Under the pieces are notes generated by a model. It searched no databases. It was not told where the DNA came from and saw only the letters and a list, made by a program, of their open reading frames with translations. This document shows positions 22,640 through 34,017 of a stretch of 64,000 nucleotides of DNA, piece by piece; positions within the stretch are counted from its first letter, which is position 1, and each line of letters starts with the position of its first letter. The stretch is taken from contig NC_079207.1 in assembly GCF_026745355.1 (NCBI RefSeq), forward strand, positions 14,929,317 through 14,993,316, written 5' to 3'. The stretch comes from Beta vulgaris subsp. vulgaris. Taxonomy: Eukaryota; Streptophyta; Magnoliopsida; Caryophyllales; Amaranthaceae. A program made the translations under genes and the position numbers.

Positions 22640-25600
22640 CTAGCTTTTGGCCCGTGCAAAATGCACGGGAATTTTTTGTTTTGTAAGAATATTTACATTC
22701 CAACAATACTGAATACGTGCATATATTTCATGTTTGCGTCAAAAGTTGATAAATTATAAGATAATGAATCGTATATTCGATGTTATTTCCCCTTAGATTA
22801 TGTTATATAAATTTATAAAGTGATTGACTTATTAAAGACATTAACTGCTCCTTTGTCTAACTATGTATTTACTTCTTAAAAGAAATTAGACGTTTAAAGT
22901 ATATGATATACTTTTTCATTTTTTTTTTCTTTGGCCTAATATTAACTTTCACCCAACAAAATACATGGCCATCTTTATGTAGCAAAACGAATTCTCCCAA
23001 TTTGAAAATCAGTTGTGCAATTTAGACCCATAAATTTCGATTAGAATAAATTGACCTCTAATGTTTTGTTCCATGTTTAATATCAACCCCATGTTTTTAA
23101 AAGATTTAAGGATGTTTTTTAAAAAAATTGATCATATAATTGTATATTGCATTTAACTATACTTTTGCGCACAAAACTTACTCATTTCATGTAAAAGCGT
23201 GTACTTTGTGATATTGGTATGATTCTGTTGCGCCATTCCAAGCATAATATACTTTATCTTTTTACACGCTTATATAAAGTGGTTTGCACGACTACACATG
23301 TTATTATATGATTGTCTTTTTTTATTTTTATTTTCTCGAAACTGGTTACATAATTAATGGAGTTCTAGTCGTCGACGAATTTTGTTTATGAAATTTGAAA
23401 AGAAGGATATTAAGTTAGTTATAAAGCTTTATAATATATGTTGCACGTAAATTAATTAAAATTAGGACTACTAATTTAGATTTAGATAGACTCGTCCAAT
23501 ATATGCAGTTATTCTATGTATTTCTTATTTTGCCACACATTTTTATCAAGTTTTTAAAAATGTTTCAAGTAACTATAAGCTATAAGATGTCTTATTATTA
23601 ATTTCATAAGCTATAACATTGAAATAGTTTTTTATATCAAACATTTCTTAACTGAATCGTTTCAATTGACTCCTAATTTTTCTTTTATGTTGATTGTCAA
23701 ATAATGTTTTTATATATAATCAGCAGTTCACCAGGTACAATACTTATATGAAGACAACTTATTTACTTAATTAAGTGACCAATATTGACTTAAAAGTGAC
23801 CCATTTTGGATAATGACTACCATCATCAATTTTTTGAGATAAACTTAATAAACTAAATGTTCACATATATACTTAGCTTGTACCAATGAGGCAATGAACT
23901 TAGCAAATGGGTATAATTTAGGGGTGTTTAGGAAAACCCACCCTGAATTATCCATCCAGAAAAATCTGATGACCCGCAACAAAAAAAACCGGGTATCAAA
24001 TCTGATGTTTTTTGTCGTGTCGGGTAAAAATTCGTGAACCGGGTCGAGTGATGGGCCACATATATACAATAAATGGGTACCTCGAGTACCCGAACTTCTT
24101 GTTTCCCAATTCTTTTTTGGTATTGAAGTCCTCCTGACTTTAGTTTTACCTTTTAAGTTTATAGGTTTTTCACTTTTCAATAGCTTTCGATTTAATTTAA
24201 TTTTTTTTCATTAATTTAATTTTTTTTTCTCTCCTCATGTTATAGTTGTTGATCCAAGGTCCAAGAAGTGCATTGGCAAAAGCACAAAAAATGGGTAAAG
24301 TATTTAGCTACGGAGTAAGTATGTATTAAATTTGACAATTTATGAAAAAAATATTGTCTTAATTATGTAAGTGAGGATTAATTTTTTGTTCTAATTATGT
24401 AAGCTGATATATGGATGATGGCTAAAATCTATATTTGAAACCCCAGGCCTAAAGTAATGGGTCATCCACCGAACATAAGAAACATATTTTGCTTATTTAA
24501 TAGTAGTATATAAATTGTAATATAAATAAAAAGTACTACTTACATAGCCGGTATATAATGCCACGGTTTATATTTAATTTGCTAAAATTAAGGAATCATT
24601 TTTTATATAATTGATTTACAAATCACAATTGTGTGAGATACTATTTCATTGATTGCCAATATTCTCTTTGCTATAATCACGGATCATATTTGGTTATAAT
24701 TGATTTCTTTCCTTCTATGTCAATTTGTGAAAAAATGATTGGCAATCACGCTTAAATCAACAGGATTTGCAAGATATCATATCTCTATTATATAAGGGAA
24801 GGGGGGAGCAATGGTGTCCTCTTTTGAAACGCCTATTTTGCCCCCCTTCTCTTTCTAAATTACAAAAGGAATGTCAAAATCAATATACCAAAAATAAATT
24901 TACAACACTCACTCACAAATCACTTAAATGAAGAAACTCTACAAATCACCCATACAATTGAGAAAATCACGTTATAAAAATCACGCAAATCACTCAAATA
25001 ATCAGGAAACTTTATTAAAACTTAAAATTAATATACAAACTAAAACTAATAATTTAGAACGTCATTACATACAAAAACATTTACAAAAAATTACTTACAT
25101 ATCACTATTCTCAAGAACCATTCACAATTAATGGTGGATCATGATAAAAAAATTATTTACTTTTTTATAGTGTTTCCTATATATAATGAAACTTTTACAT
25201 ATGTTTGGACGTATTTTTTTCTATTATATAATAGCGATAAATTATTATCAAGGTAAATAGGTTTTTATAAAATATCATTCAAGAATTAAAGTACAACATA
25301 TCTCTATTATATAAGGGAAGGGGGAGCTATGGTGTCCCAGAATGAAGAGACTATCTTACCCCTTCTCATTCTAAATTACAAATTCACTTACAAATCAAAG
25401 GGGCTTCAAATAAAAATATAAAAATATAATTATAATAATCACTCACAAGTCAATTAAAATCATAAAATTGCATAATTTACGTTATGCAAATCACTAAAAT
25501 GAGGAAACTTTACAAAAACTTAAAAATTCACTTACAAACTACAACCTATGAAAAAATTTACTTGAAATCAAAGTGTCAACTTTCTTTACAATTTATGAAG

Positions 25601-26010
25601 TATTGTACTTAATTCAAAAAATCAACTAAAAAAATCATAATATTAGAAATCATAAATAAATTCAAAAAAAATTCTATTTTATTCATAGAATTTAACTTTG
25701 AAAAGTAAAAAAAAAAAACAAAAACAATGGTGAGAGACTTAAGTGACATAAACTAAACCAATCAAATTTTGCAACTAAAAACAATTATACTTCGTATGTC
25801 TAATGTTCAAATTTTGACTCTTATGTCGAAGAAAATTGAGTTTCTATTCGGAAAAATTCAAGCACGCATCGCGTGCAAAAAATTCTAGTATGTCAATGAC
25901 ACGTGGCAAATGAATGAGATGGTTCGAAAATCCAAGAAGCAATGAGAGGCTTTGAAGAATATGAAGATGCCACATAGGATAATTTTTTCTTGCTTTAATA
26001 TTATATATGA
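22640..26010 (-). mobile_element. Helitron (minus strand), itself carrying a nested Helitron
   Basis: On the minus strand the 3' end is a hairpin CCCGTGCATTTTGCACGGG (22651-22669) followed seven bases later by CTAG and host T (22639). The 5' end is TCATATATAATATTAAAG at 26010, preceded by host A. The adjacent sequence resembles other plant Helitron heads (GCAAGAAAAAATTATCC, then TGCCACAT). Insertion between A and T without duplication is as expected. It is 2264 bp after removing the nested element at 24782-25888. No Rep/helicase gene is present, so it is non-autonomous. Confidence 0.75.
24782..25888 (+). mobile_element. Two-headed non-autonomous Helitron, copy A
   Basis: Starts TCTCTATTATATAAGGG after host A (24781). 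It ends with the hairpin GCACGCATCGCGTGC (25862-25876), eight bases, then CTAG and host T (25889). A second complete head (TCTCTATTATATAAGGG then GGAGCTATGGTGTCC) occurs at 25301, so the element contains two 5' ends and one 3' end. The same two-headed arrangement occurs inverted at 40332-42908. No coding capacity. Confidence 0.88.
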
Positions 26011-26538
26011 TTACATGTAATAACGGATTTTTGCTTGAATTTTGAATTATTGTTCTAATTATTGTTCGAATTTACTGGATTATCGAGTTTGAAAATTCGA
26101 TTAATAATTGTTGATCTTTTAGAAATAGTTGATTGATCTACAGTTTGATAATTAAATAGTTCTAAATGGTTACGATGGTTATTTTTCAGAAATTAAATGA
26201 AATTTTTGATTGATATTATATGACTTTATTGTTTAAAATATTTAATTATTGTGAAAATTAGGATAGTTTGAAGAAAATATGTAAGGATTCATTTTGGATC
26301 TGTAGGTTCCATATGGATATGGATCCTCATTCTTATTACCTAGAATTCGGATAGGATCTGGATCCTTGCCTAAAAAACCAATCTAGATGTGGATCTTAAA
26401 GGACTCTGTCCAGATCCTACCCATTGTCATCTCTAATTGTGAGGTAAAGAATACAAAGTAATACTCTTTTTATTTCTTTTGAATCCACAAATTTTACTCT
26501 GTTACACAATTATATACTCTACTCTGATTATATATATA

Positions 26539-26565
26539 CTAGTTTTCCACCCGTGCAAAAATGAA
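26539..26565 (-). mobile_element. Helitron 3' terminus (degenerate)
   Basis: On the minus strand a stem (CCCGT...ACGGG with a 10-base loop) is followed by CTAG and host T. The matching 5' end was not located. Two further hairpin-type tails, without intact CTAG, lie near 28230 (GTGCGATGCAC) and 28783. Confidence 0.5.
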
Positions 26566-26849
26566 CGGGAAGTTTATTTTTTTGATTTAATTTTTTATAT
26601 CAAATAAGAATGTGTATATATTATGTTATACATGGTAATAAAACACTGCAGGTTTGCATGTAGCATTTATTGAAGAGGAAACACGAGAAAACCCTTTTAT
26701 CTCAACGAAGTGAATGAACATCACAAATGAATTATTAAATGACAATAATAATAAGAGTATTTTAAAAACATTTTGAACCACGTCTTTGTAATATATATTT
26801 GTGGTAACATTTGAATTTTCACGTTCTTTATCGGCTATTAATGTTTTTC

Positions 26850-27990
26850 AAACCCTTTTTGCTAATAACTCTTGATATGAAAATATATATTTAAAATTAT
26901 ATAATACGTCCCTTGAAATCATGGTGTATCTATATTTATATAAATATGTAATGAAATAGTATAAACATAAAAGTAGAGCAGGCAACCAGCAAGTTGGGTT
27001 GGCAATCAGTTCAAGTTTGGTTGGATTTGCTTTTGGGTTTACTACACATTTAATAAACAGGTTGAAATACTCAACCCTGACCCGACCTATCTGATAAGCG
27101 AATTACCCGTTGAACCCATTTAATTATATTTAGTATTATACAAAATTAATTATTTTCTTAAAAGTATATATGAGAGAGTTCACTGTTGAAACTTGAAAGT
27201 ATGCATGTTTAATATTTCTTATAATAATTGTGACCAATCTTAGCAATATTTACTTTTTTGACCAAATTTTAGTTTATCAATATATTTTTCGAGAATTTTC
27301 TACATATATGTAAGTTAATAAAGTCAAAGCATGTCAATTTCGAGTCAAAATGTCAACCTCAACCTACCTGTTTAATCAATGGGTTAGAAAATCGGTCAAA
27401 GTTCCAACCCTAACCTGCTTATTTTGGGTTAGGTTCGGGTCATATTTCGTATTGAGTTAGCTTTTGCAAACCCTACATAAAGTAGTGACATTATAATCTA
27501 CACTGTATAGTAAATGTAAATTAACAAAAAAATTAAAGAGAAAATACATTTTTCAATTTAGTTTATTAAAAAAATAACATGTAACTCATCTTATCAAATA
27601 GACAATAAATTTCATATATATTGTAATATATAATGAAATATATATTGTAATGTATAAATTTTTCTTCTAATATATACCTAAGAAACGAATATAGAAATAT
27701 CAGTTATTAATGTTCATCAAACCCTTTTTGCTAATAACTCTTGTATGACAATATATATTTAAAATTATATAATACGTCCCTTGAAATCATGGTATATATA
27801 TTTATATAAATATGTAATGAAATAGTATAAACATAAAAGTAGAGTAGGCAACCAAGTTGGGCTGGCAATCAGTTCAGGTTTGGTTGGATTAGTGTTCGGG
27901 TTTACTAAACATTTAATAAACAGGTTGAAATACTCAACCCTGACCCGACCTATTTGATAAACGAATTACCCGTTTAACCCATTTAATCAT
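26850..27990. repeat. Direct duplication of about 270 bp (26850-27127 and 27712-27990)
   Basis: The two blocks share long strings such as CTAATAACTCTTG, AATACGTCCCTTGAAATCAT, TAAACATAAAAGTAGAG and AACAGGTTGAAATACTCAAC, with about 90% identity by eye. Spacing between starts is about 860 bp. Two further shorter matches (ATTTTTCTTCTAATATATACC at about 27657 and 28057) suggest the duplication covers a longer, decayed unit. No coding content. Confidence 0.85.
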
Positions 27991-29161
27991 AATATTATTA
28001 TACAAAAAATTTCATGTATATGTAATATATAAATGAAATATTTATGTAATGTATAAATTTTTCTTCTAATATATACCTAAGAAATGAATATAGAAATATC
28101 CTACAGATATTATGATCTTGTAATGAGAATCGTATAAATTAAAATGGGTTTAACCTTAAACAAAATAACTAAATGGGCTTGTTATCTAAAATGATATAAT
28201 ATTGTATTAAGAATAGTCTAAAATTGGCTTACAACCCGTGCGATGCACTATACTGAAATATAAATTATCTATAGTAATCAGTATTATTATTATTATTATT
28301 ATTATCCATATAAATGATTAAATGGTACTAAGTTAATAGCACATACATTGCTTAGGTTATAATTTAATTAACTTTGAGTAACATTTATTGTCAAACTTGT
28401 TCAAACTCGCTTTAAGCTCACATAAATTTCTTACAATGAATCTAATTGTTTATATCAATATTGTTACATATTAAAAAAAATTATCTATTCCCCTAGATAG
28501 CATGGTTTCATTTGCGGGTCAGCAAAATATGTGCTGATAATTAATATTAATAACATATATCTAAGAAAAAATATGAAAACCCAAAATATTTCAATTTAGA
28601 AATTGAATATTTTGTGATATTACATTAGAATCATGAAGTGATCATACACAACTAAATATTGAAATAATTTAAGAAAGATATAAATGAGAAATAAAGATTA
28701 GATGACTTTTAAAATTTGTTACTATTGACTTGCGAAATAATTTACATCTTGACTATTTGAGAAATAATTTATATTAAGATTATCTGGCCCGTGCATAATG
28801 CACATGGATTTTTTTAGTTCTCAAATAGTTTTTTTTAATTCCAAAATTATTGGAATGACTACATTTAAAATTGAAAGATTATAAATTGTAAATTTATATT
28901 TCATGATATAATCTTTTCATTAGGGTTGTCAAAATTAAAGCTGATCCAATATGATAACCTATCTCGAATCTAACCTGAAAATTTCGGATTTGGATTAAAA
29001 TTTTCAACCTGAAAAAAAAGATGGGTCAGCCCAACCCGACCAGAAAAAATAATGGGTTAGGTTCAGGTTGAATTTTTGAACCTCAAAACAATCCGAATAG
29101 TCTGACTTTGAAGTGGGGTCAAATTCAAGGCAGGTCAACCTATGTTTATCTAACTTGTATT

Positions 29162-29702
29162 TAGGGGTGTTCGCGGTTTGGGTTGGTGCGGTTTGGGATG
29201 TAACCCAACCCAAACCGCAAATATACGGTTTGACATTTTTCCAACCCAAACCGCACCGCACTTTTGCCCAAACCGAACCGCGCAAAACGGTTTGGTGGGG
29301 TTTGGTTTGCGGTTTAACCATTTTTTCCTCCACGACGTTAATTTTGTAAACTAAGATTAAAAAAAATTGTTAATAAGAGTCCAAATAGATATGAAGTTGA
29401 CTTCATAATTAAACATAAACAATAATTTATCAAAAGTGTTAAAGTTCTTTACCTCAAACTTCTTTTTTCAGTTACCGCCTTGTCAAGTGTATTTAAATTT
29501 ATTTTTAAAAAAAAATATAAAATTGCGGTTTGCGGTGCGGTTTTGGTTTACAAAAATTAAAACCCAACCCAAACCGCAAACCGCGGTTTGCTTGAAATCA
29601 CAACCCAAACCGCAATTTTAAAACCGCAAACCAACCCAAACTGCAAAAAAACGGTTTGGGTTGCGGTTTGGTGCGGTCCAGACCACACTTTGAACAGCCC
29701 TA
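29162..29702. mobile_element. hAT-type MITE, 541 bp, perfect 8-bp target duplication
   Basis: Ends are TAGGGGTGTTC and, inverted, TAGGGCTGTTC, flanked by the identical 8-bp repeats CTTGTATT (29154-29161 and 29703-29710). Inside each end are many copies of GCGGTTTGG and CCAAACCGC in both orientations, forming dense subterminal inverted repeats, while the middle is plain AT-rich sequence. No transposase. It lies inside the Helitron-like element 28783-30690. Confidence 0.93.
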
Positions 29703-30429
29703 CTTGTATTAGACCAAACTCGTTTCTTGAATATTCTAAATTTGATTAAGTTGGCATTTGAATTCAAGACTCACTCAATATGTTGAATTATTGCAGTGAT
29801 TAAATTTAAAATCATGTCATTTTGGGTTGGTTTCGGGTCAACCTGAAATCGAAAAGGTCGGGTTCAAATTCTAATTTTCGACCTGAAATCAGAATCAAGT
29901 CAAGTTTGGATTAGGGGTAAGTGACCCGAAATAGAAATCAGGTGAACTTGAAATAAATCCAACTCGAACTTATTGCTACCCTACATTATTAATATGGACA
30001 AATGACACGTAAAGATAATTATTATATACTACAATAATATCTAATAATAATGTATTCTACTGGAGTAATAATTAAGCAATATAAAAAGTTGTGAAAATTA
30101 TCAATCCCGCAATTCCAAAATAAATTGTCTACATTATAAATCAAAATCTACGACTACGGGTAAGTTACATAAATGGTAATGTAAAATGGTAAGTTATATC
30201 AATATTAACATTGTTTATTATTATTTAGCAACTGTGCCAGAATTATACACGAAATAATATGATTGTAAAGTACTTCCATTTGCTGAGTGAAACTTACCAA
30301 ATTTATAAGATTGTAATTGATCCATTTTACACGTGGCACTAAAAAAATGAGAATAAGTATAGTGATGACATGTGACGAAATGAGTAATAGCTTGACACAT
30401 AGGCAAATTTTTCTAGCTTTATATATATA

Positions 30430-30673
30430 CTACCTCTGTTTTTATTTAGTTGCAACAATTTCTACTTTTAGGTGTTTTTTATTAGTTGCAACATTTCTCT
30501 TTTTAGAAAAGCTTTTGGGATAATTTGACTATATTACCCTTAAATCTCTCTCTTTCCCCCATTTAATTACAGTACTAGTAGTAGGGGCAAGTGGGTCAAT
30601 TATACTCTCTTTTCTCATTTCTTAATATTTGTGCAAAAAGGTAAATGTTGCAACTAAATAAAAACAGAGGTAG
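30430..30673. mobile_element. Stowaway (Tc1/mariner) MITE, 244 bp
   Basis: Inverted ends read CTACCTCTGTTTTTATTTAG and remain matched through GTTGCAACA. TA target duplications flank them (30428-30429 and 30674-30675). It is inserted in the 5' head of the Helitron-like element ending at 30690. Confidence 0.93.
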
Positions 30674-31118
30674 TATAATATAGATATAGATTTTTAAGTA
30701 CATGTAAAGAAAAACATATCCGTATCAGATGTGATAAGAATTTGGATAACAACGTGAAGTATATCAATCTCATAAGCGTGAAAGTATACAAGCCATACAC
30801 AAGTTGGAACGACTTCCAAGTTCCAAGTATCATTCTTAATTTACAATACCGAAACAATTTTCAACTTTTGAAAGTAATTTGTGGAGACAGTGAGCATTTG
30901 GCTAATGATCGTTGAAAAAATGCAACTAGTTATCTGCAAAAGCTATATGAAATCATTACCCTGGCCTGTGAACCTACAAGCAAGGAGCTGGCTCCCATAA
31001 TTCATCAAACTGGAAAGGAAGCAAAAGAATATTAAGCATCTTCTTTCACATCGACTTGAAGTGAGATTTGATCTGATAAAATTCAATAAAACCCACGGCC
31101 CACGCCAAAAGTTGTAGT

Positions 31119-31674
31119 TAGGGATGAAAATGGGTTATAGATTTGATCGGATTATGCATAATTTGACTCCGTTCCTATAAAAAGTCGAATTATAAATGGA
31201 GTTCGACTTCGAACATTCGACTTCGACCCGACATAAAATTCGAACATCCGACTCTAAACCCGATCCAACTTATTTTTCCGTCTATTTTTAATAATAGAAA
31301 AGTCTTCTATAATACAATAATTTAATCATTACAATTTTTTCTAATTATCATATGAAAATCTTATATAGTGCAAATAATCTAAATATTACTATCATTCTTA
31401 ATAATCATTTTTTCAATGGAAAAATCTTATATAATACAATTGGCTGAAAGTCAAAATCAGATTATACATAGATAATACATTATCATAAATAAAAAAATAA
31501 TTAATTCACTTAAAGTCGGAGTCGGATTATTTTATGATATCCGACTCCGACCCTCTCCCGACCGGACTTTTTAAACTGAGTCAAATTCGAATTATTTTTT
31601 TGTCGAAATCATCTCGTATTTTTCCTTTGGATTGGAATGGATTAGGCTCATATTCGAACTGAATTCTCATCCTA
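31119..31674. mobile_element. hAT-like non-autonomous element, about 556 bp
   Basis: Left end TAGGGATGAAAATGGG and inverted right end TAGGATGAGAATTC, with repeated short motifs (CGACTTCGA, CCGACTC) just inside. A clean 8-bp target duplication was not found. The assignment rests on the hAT-like TAGGGATGA terminus. Confidence 0.45.
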
Positions 31675-32389
31675 CTTTGTAATTACTCCTATTACTAATG
31701 AAGTTTAAAAGAGACCCTCTCAGTCCATTATTGACTTTGGTAGTTCGCATTTAATGTGGTGCTTGAGTTGTCATTCCAACCTCAACAAGTGTTGCAATTC
31801 CTGTAAAGCAATTGAATTGAGAAAGTAATTTGGTTCTCTTACCTCAATATGAATTCAACCCGAGAATTATCAAGTATTGTATTTATTATTTACTTTCTCT
31901 ATTTCAATTTACTTGAGAATTATAACGGACTTTTATACTATTTATATACTTTTTTTTAGCTATTTTGTATAGATTAATATACAAGATTAAACATAATCAT
32001 GTGAAATTTATTAATTTATCTTGATATATACTTTTAAAAATCAATTTTAAAAAAATAATATTTATTTATAAATACGTGAAAAGTCATGTTGTTGATTAAT
32101 ACAAAGGAAGTATAATTTAATGCTTTGACTTTTACACTTATTATTAATTTTTAATAATATTATATAAGAGTTGATATTCAAAACATATATAATAAGTTGA
32201 CACTAGTCCATCAATATATTACTATCTTTAACCCACTTTTTTTATATAATTTGATTTTTAGACTTGTCAAATTGCCACTAATATATTTAGTTATCAATAA
32301 GTAAAAGTTATAAAGAGTTGGTATTTAAGAAAAAAAATAAATATATGTCATAAATCAAGGCATCAAGCAACATCCCATGTAATTATGTA
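31675..32389. other. AT-rich intergenic stretch, nothing recognised
   Basis: No reading frame of note, no tRNA and no paired terminal repeats found. Confidence 0.5.
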
Positions 32390-32706
32390 CTCCCTCCGTT
32401 TCCTAAAGATCTTCCCACTTACTGTTCCTACAGATACCAAGGAAAATCAAGTTGTGTGGGGCATGGTGTGAGTAAAGTAGGAGAGAGAAAGGGGTTAAGA
32501 TAAATAAACAATAAAAAGGGATTAAAGTAGGAGAGAGAAAGGGAGTAAAATTGAATTAATAATGTAATGGTGGACCATATGATAGTGACATGAGAGCGTA
32601 AATAGGGAAATTTGTTTTGCCAAATAAGAAATAAAGCAAAAGTGGGAAGATCTTTTGGAAACACCCTTAAACGGAAAGAGGGAAGATCTTTAGAAAACGG
32701 AGGGAG
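32390..32706. mobile_element. Stowaway (Tc1/mariner) MITE, 317 bp, complete
   Basis: Begins CTCCCTCCGTTTCCTAAAG and ends with the inverse CTTTAGAAAACGGAGGGAG, between TA dinucleotides (32388-32389 and 32707-32708). A second inverted pair AGATCTTCCC / GGGAAGATCT lies just inside. The truncated copy at 5177 belongs to the same family. Confidence 0.95.
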
Positions 32707-34017
32707 TAAGACCCAAAGTCAAATAGATCAATAATGTTAAAGTACAAATTGTGTATATTATATCTATTTCATGATTTTTAACCAAGTATATTTTCATTTC
32801 AAAGTAAGGCCTTGAACCAAATTGATTTGAACAAACTAAAACTATAAGAGAAGCTAGTTGAACTAAATTAAATTACTATTAATTTAGTCAAGAAGAGTGC
32901 CTTAGCATCACTTAAAGCAAAAAATTTTCATACATCTGAGTGTACCGTGAACATATTTTGTGTTTGTATATTCATATTTTCATACATAATGTTATTTTTT
33001 GGTTCATTTGAAATCGCCATATGAGCTAAAAATATACTAAAAAAAAGAGTTTTAGATAAGTAAACGAGCAAAAAGTAAATCTTCTATATAACATACCTAT
33101 CATATATTCGGATGTATGATGAATCAACTCATCACCTAAATGGCTAAGCCCAAGTATCGAACAAGTAGCTAAAATATTAGACGAGATGAGTGATACTACT
33201 TACTACAGGATAGGATAGTATGAAAGAAGATACTCCATATTCCATAATTAGAGTTTCACACAACTGCCACGTGTTGTGAAGCATAAAAAATAATTTTCAC
33301 ATCTAGTAAGTTCAATTATCTCTTTCCATCTTTTGTTTTTTATGATTATTTTCCAAAAAATCTCTCTCTTCTTTATCTCTACCTCATTTCTTTGTTTTTT
33401 CCTCGTGGAAGACCAACTCATACTGTTGACAATCTTGCAGAAGACTCTAATTTTCATTTCCCCTCTCCAAATCTCTAATCTCATCTTCTTTCTCTCTCCT
33501 CCCTTCTCTTCAACCTCGCCGCCTTTCACCTATAAACCTCATTTTCCGAATTTTATCCTCCCCCCCTCTCTCTCTCTCTCTCCTCTCTTTGAATCTTTAC
33601 CTAAATATTCCCAAATCCAGCACTTTCAACCTTAATTTTACCAAACAAAGATAAATAAATGAAAGGTTTCTTCTTTTAGGTTTCTGTGTAAATCCTGACC
33701 GTCGATTTCTCTCGCCGGAGATCGATGAATTTCCCCAAATTAACTGTAGATATTAATTATTATTTACCCTTTTTTGGAGTAAATTTCTTACCCAGTGTCA
33801 TGTTCATCTAGTCAGAGAATCATCAGTGCAGGGACCAGCTGGTAGTTGGGAGAGAGAAAGGGTGGAAAATAAAAATAAAAAAGGAAGTGATAAAAGCAGA
33901 TTGACTGGTAGCTGCTGAAGAGAGAGAAAACACAAAATACTGTGTTTGTGTTTGTGTGTTCAACTTTCTCTCTCCTGGAAAAAAAACCCTAAAAAAATCC
34001 CTCTTTTTTCCCCACTC
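32707..34017 (+). promoter_or_regulatory. Upstream region and probable 5' leader of the IDD gene
   Basis: The left half is AT-rich and featureless. From about 33300 it becomes pyrimidine-rich, with a CT microsatellite at 33565-33590, typical of plant promoters and leaders. A possible TATA element (CACCTATAAACC) lies at about 33527. Short upstream ATGs (for example at 33660) are followed quickly by stops. The transcription start cannot be fixed. Confidence 0.35.

Larger units (their letters stand above)
22420..26435. mobile_element. hAT-like element (4016 bp) serving as host of nested Helitrons
   Basis: The left end reads TAGAGATGATAGTGGGTA and the inverted right end TAGAGATGACAATGGGTA. Both are followed inward by repeated GGATCTGGATCC-type sequence (22445-22560 and 26300-26415). 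Flanks are ATTATAAG (22412-22419) and ATTGTGAG (26436-26443), 6 of 8 positions matching, in keeping with an old hAT 8-bp target duplication. Removing the Helitron at 22640-26010 leaves about 645 bp, a normal size for a non-autonomous hAT. No transposase is seen. Confidence 0.65.
28783..30690 (-). mobile_element. Helitron-like element with damaged tail, hosting a hAT and a Stowaway
   Basis: The minus-strand head starts TCTATATCTATATTATA at 30690 after host A. Beyond the inserted Stowaway it continues as TATAAAGCTAGAAAAATTTG then CCTATGTGTCAAG, the form of plant Helitron heads. The tail near 28783 keeps the hairpin (CATGTGCATTATGCACGGG) but lacks the CTAG that should follow. The boundaries are an inference from these ends. 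Confidence 0.45.

Noticed and set aside
23916..24065. TAGGGGTGTTTAGG sequence as a hAT end
   Set aside because: Only one end was seen and no 8-bp duplication; it may be an old fragment inside the Helitron.
28922..29982. A larger hAT (TAGGGTTGTCAAAA ... CTACCCTA) surrounding the hAT MITE
   Set aside because: The ends are roughly inverted, but no 8-bp duplication could be matched, so the boundaries are not supported.
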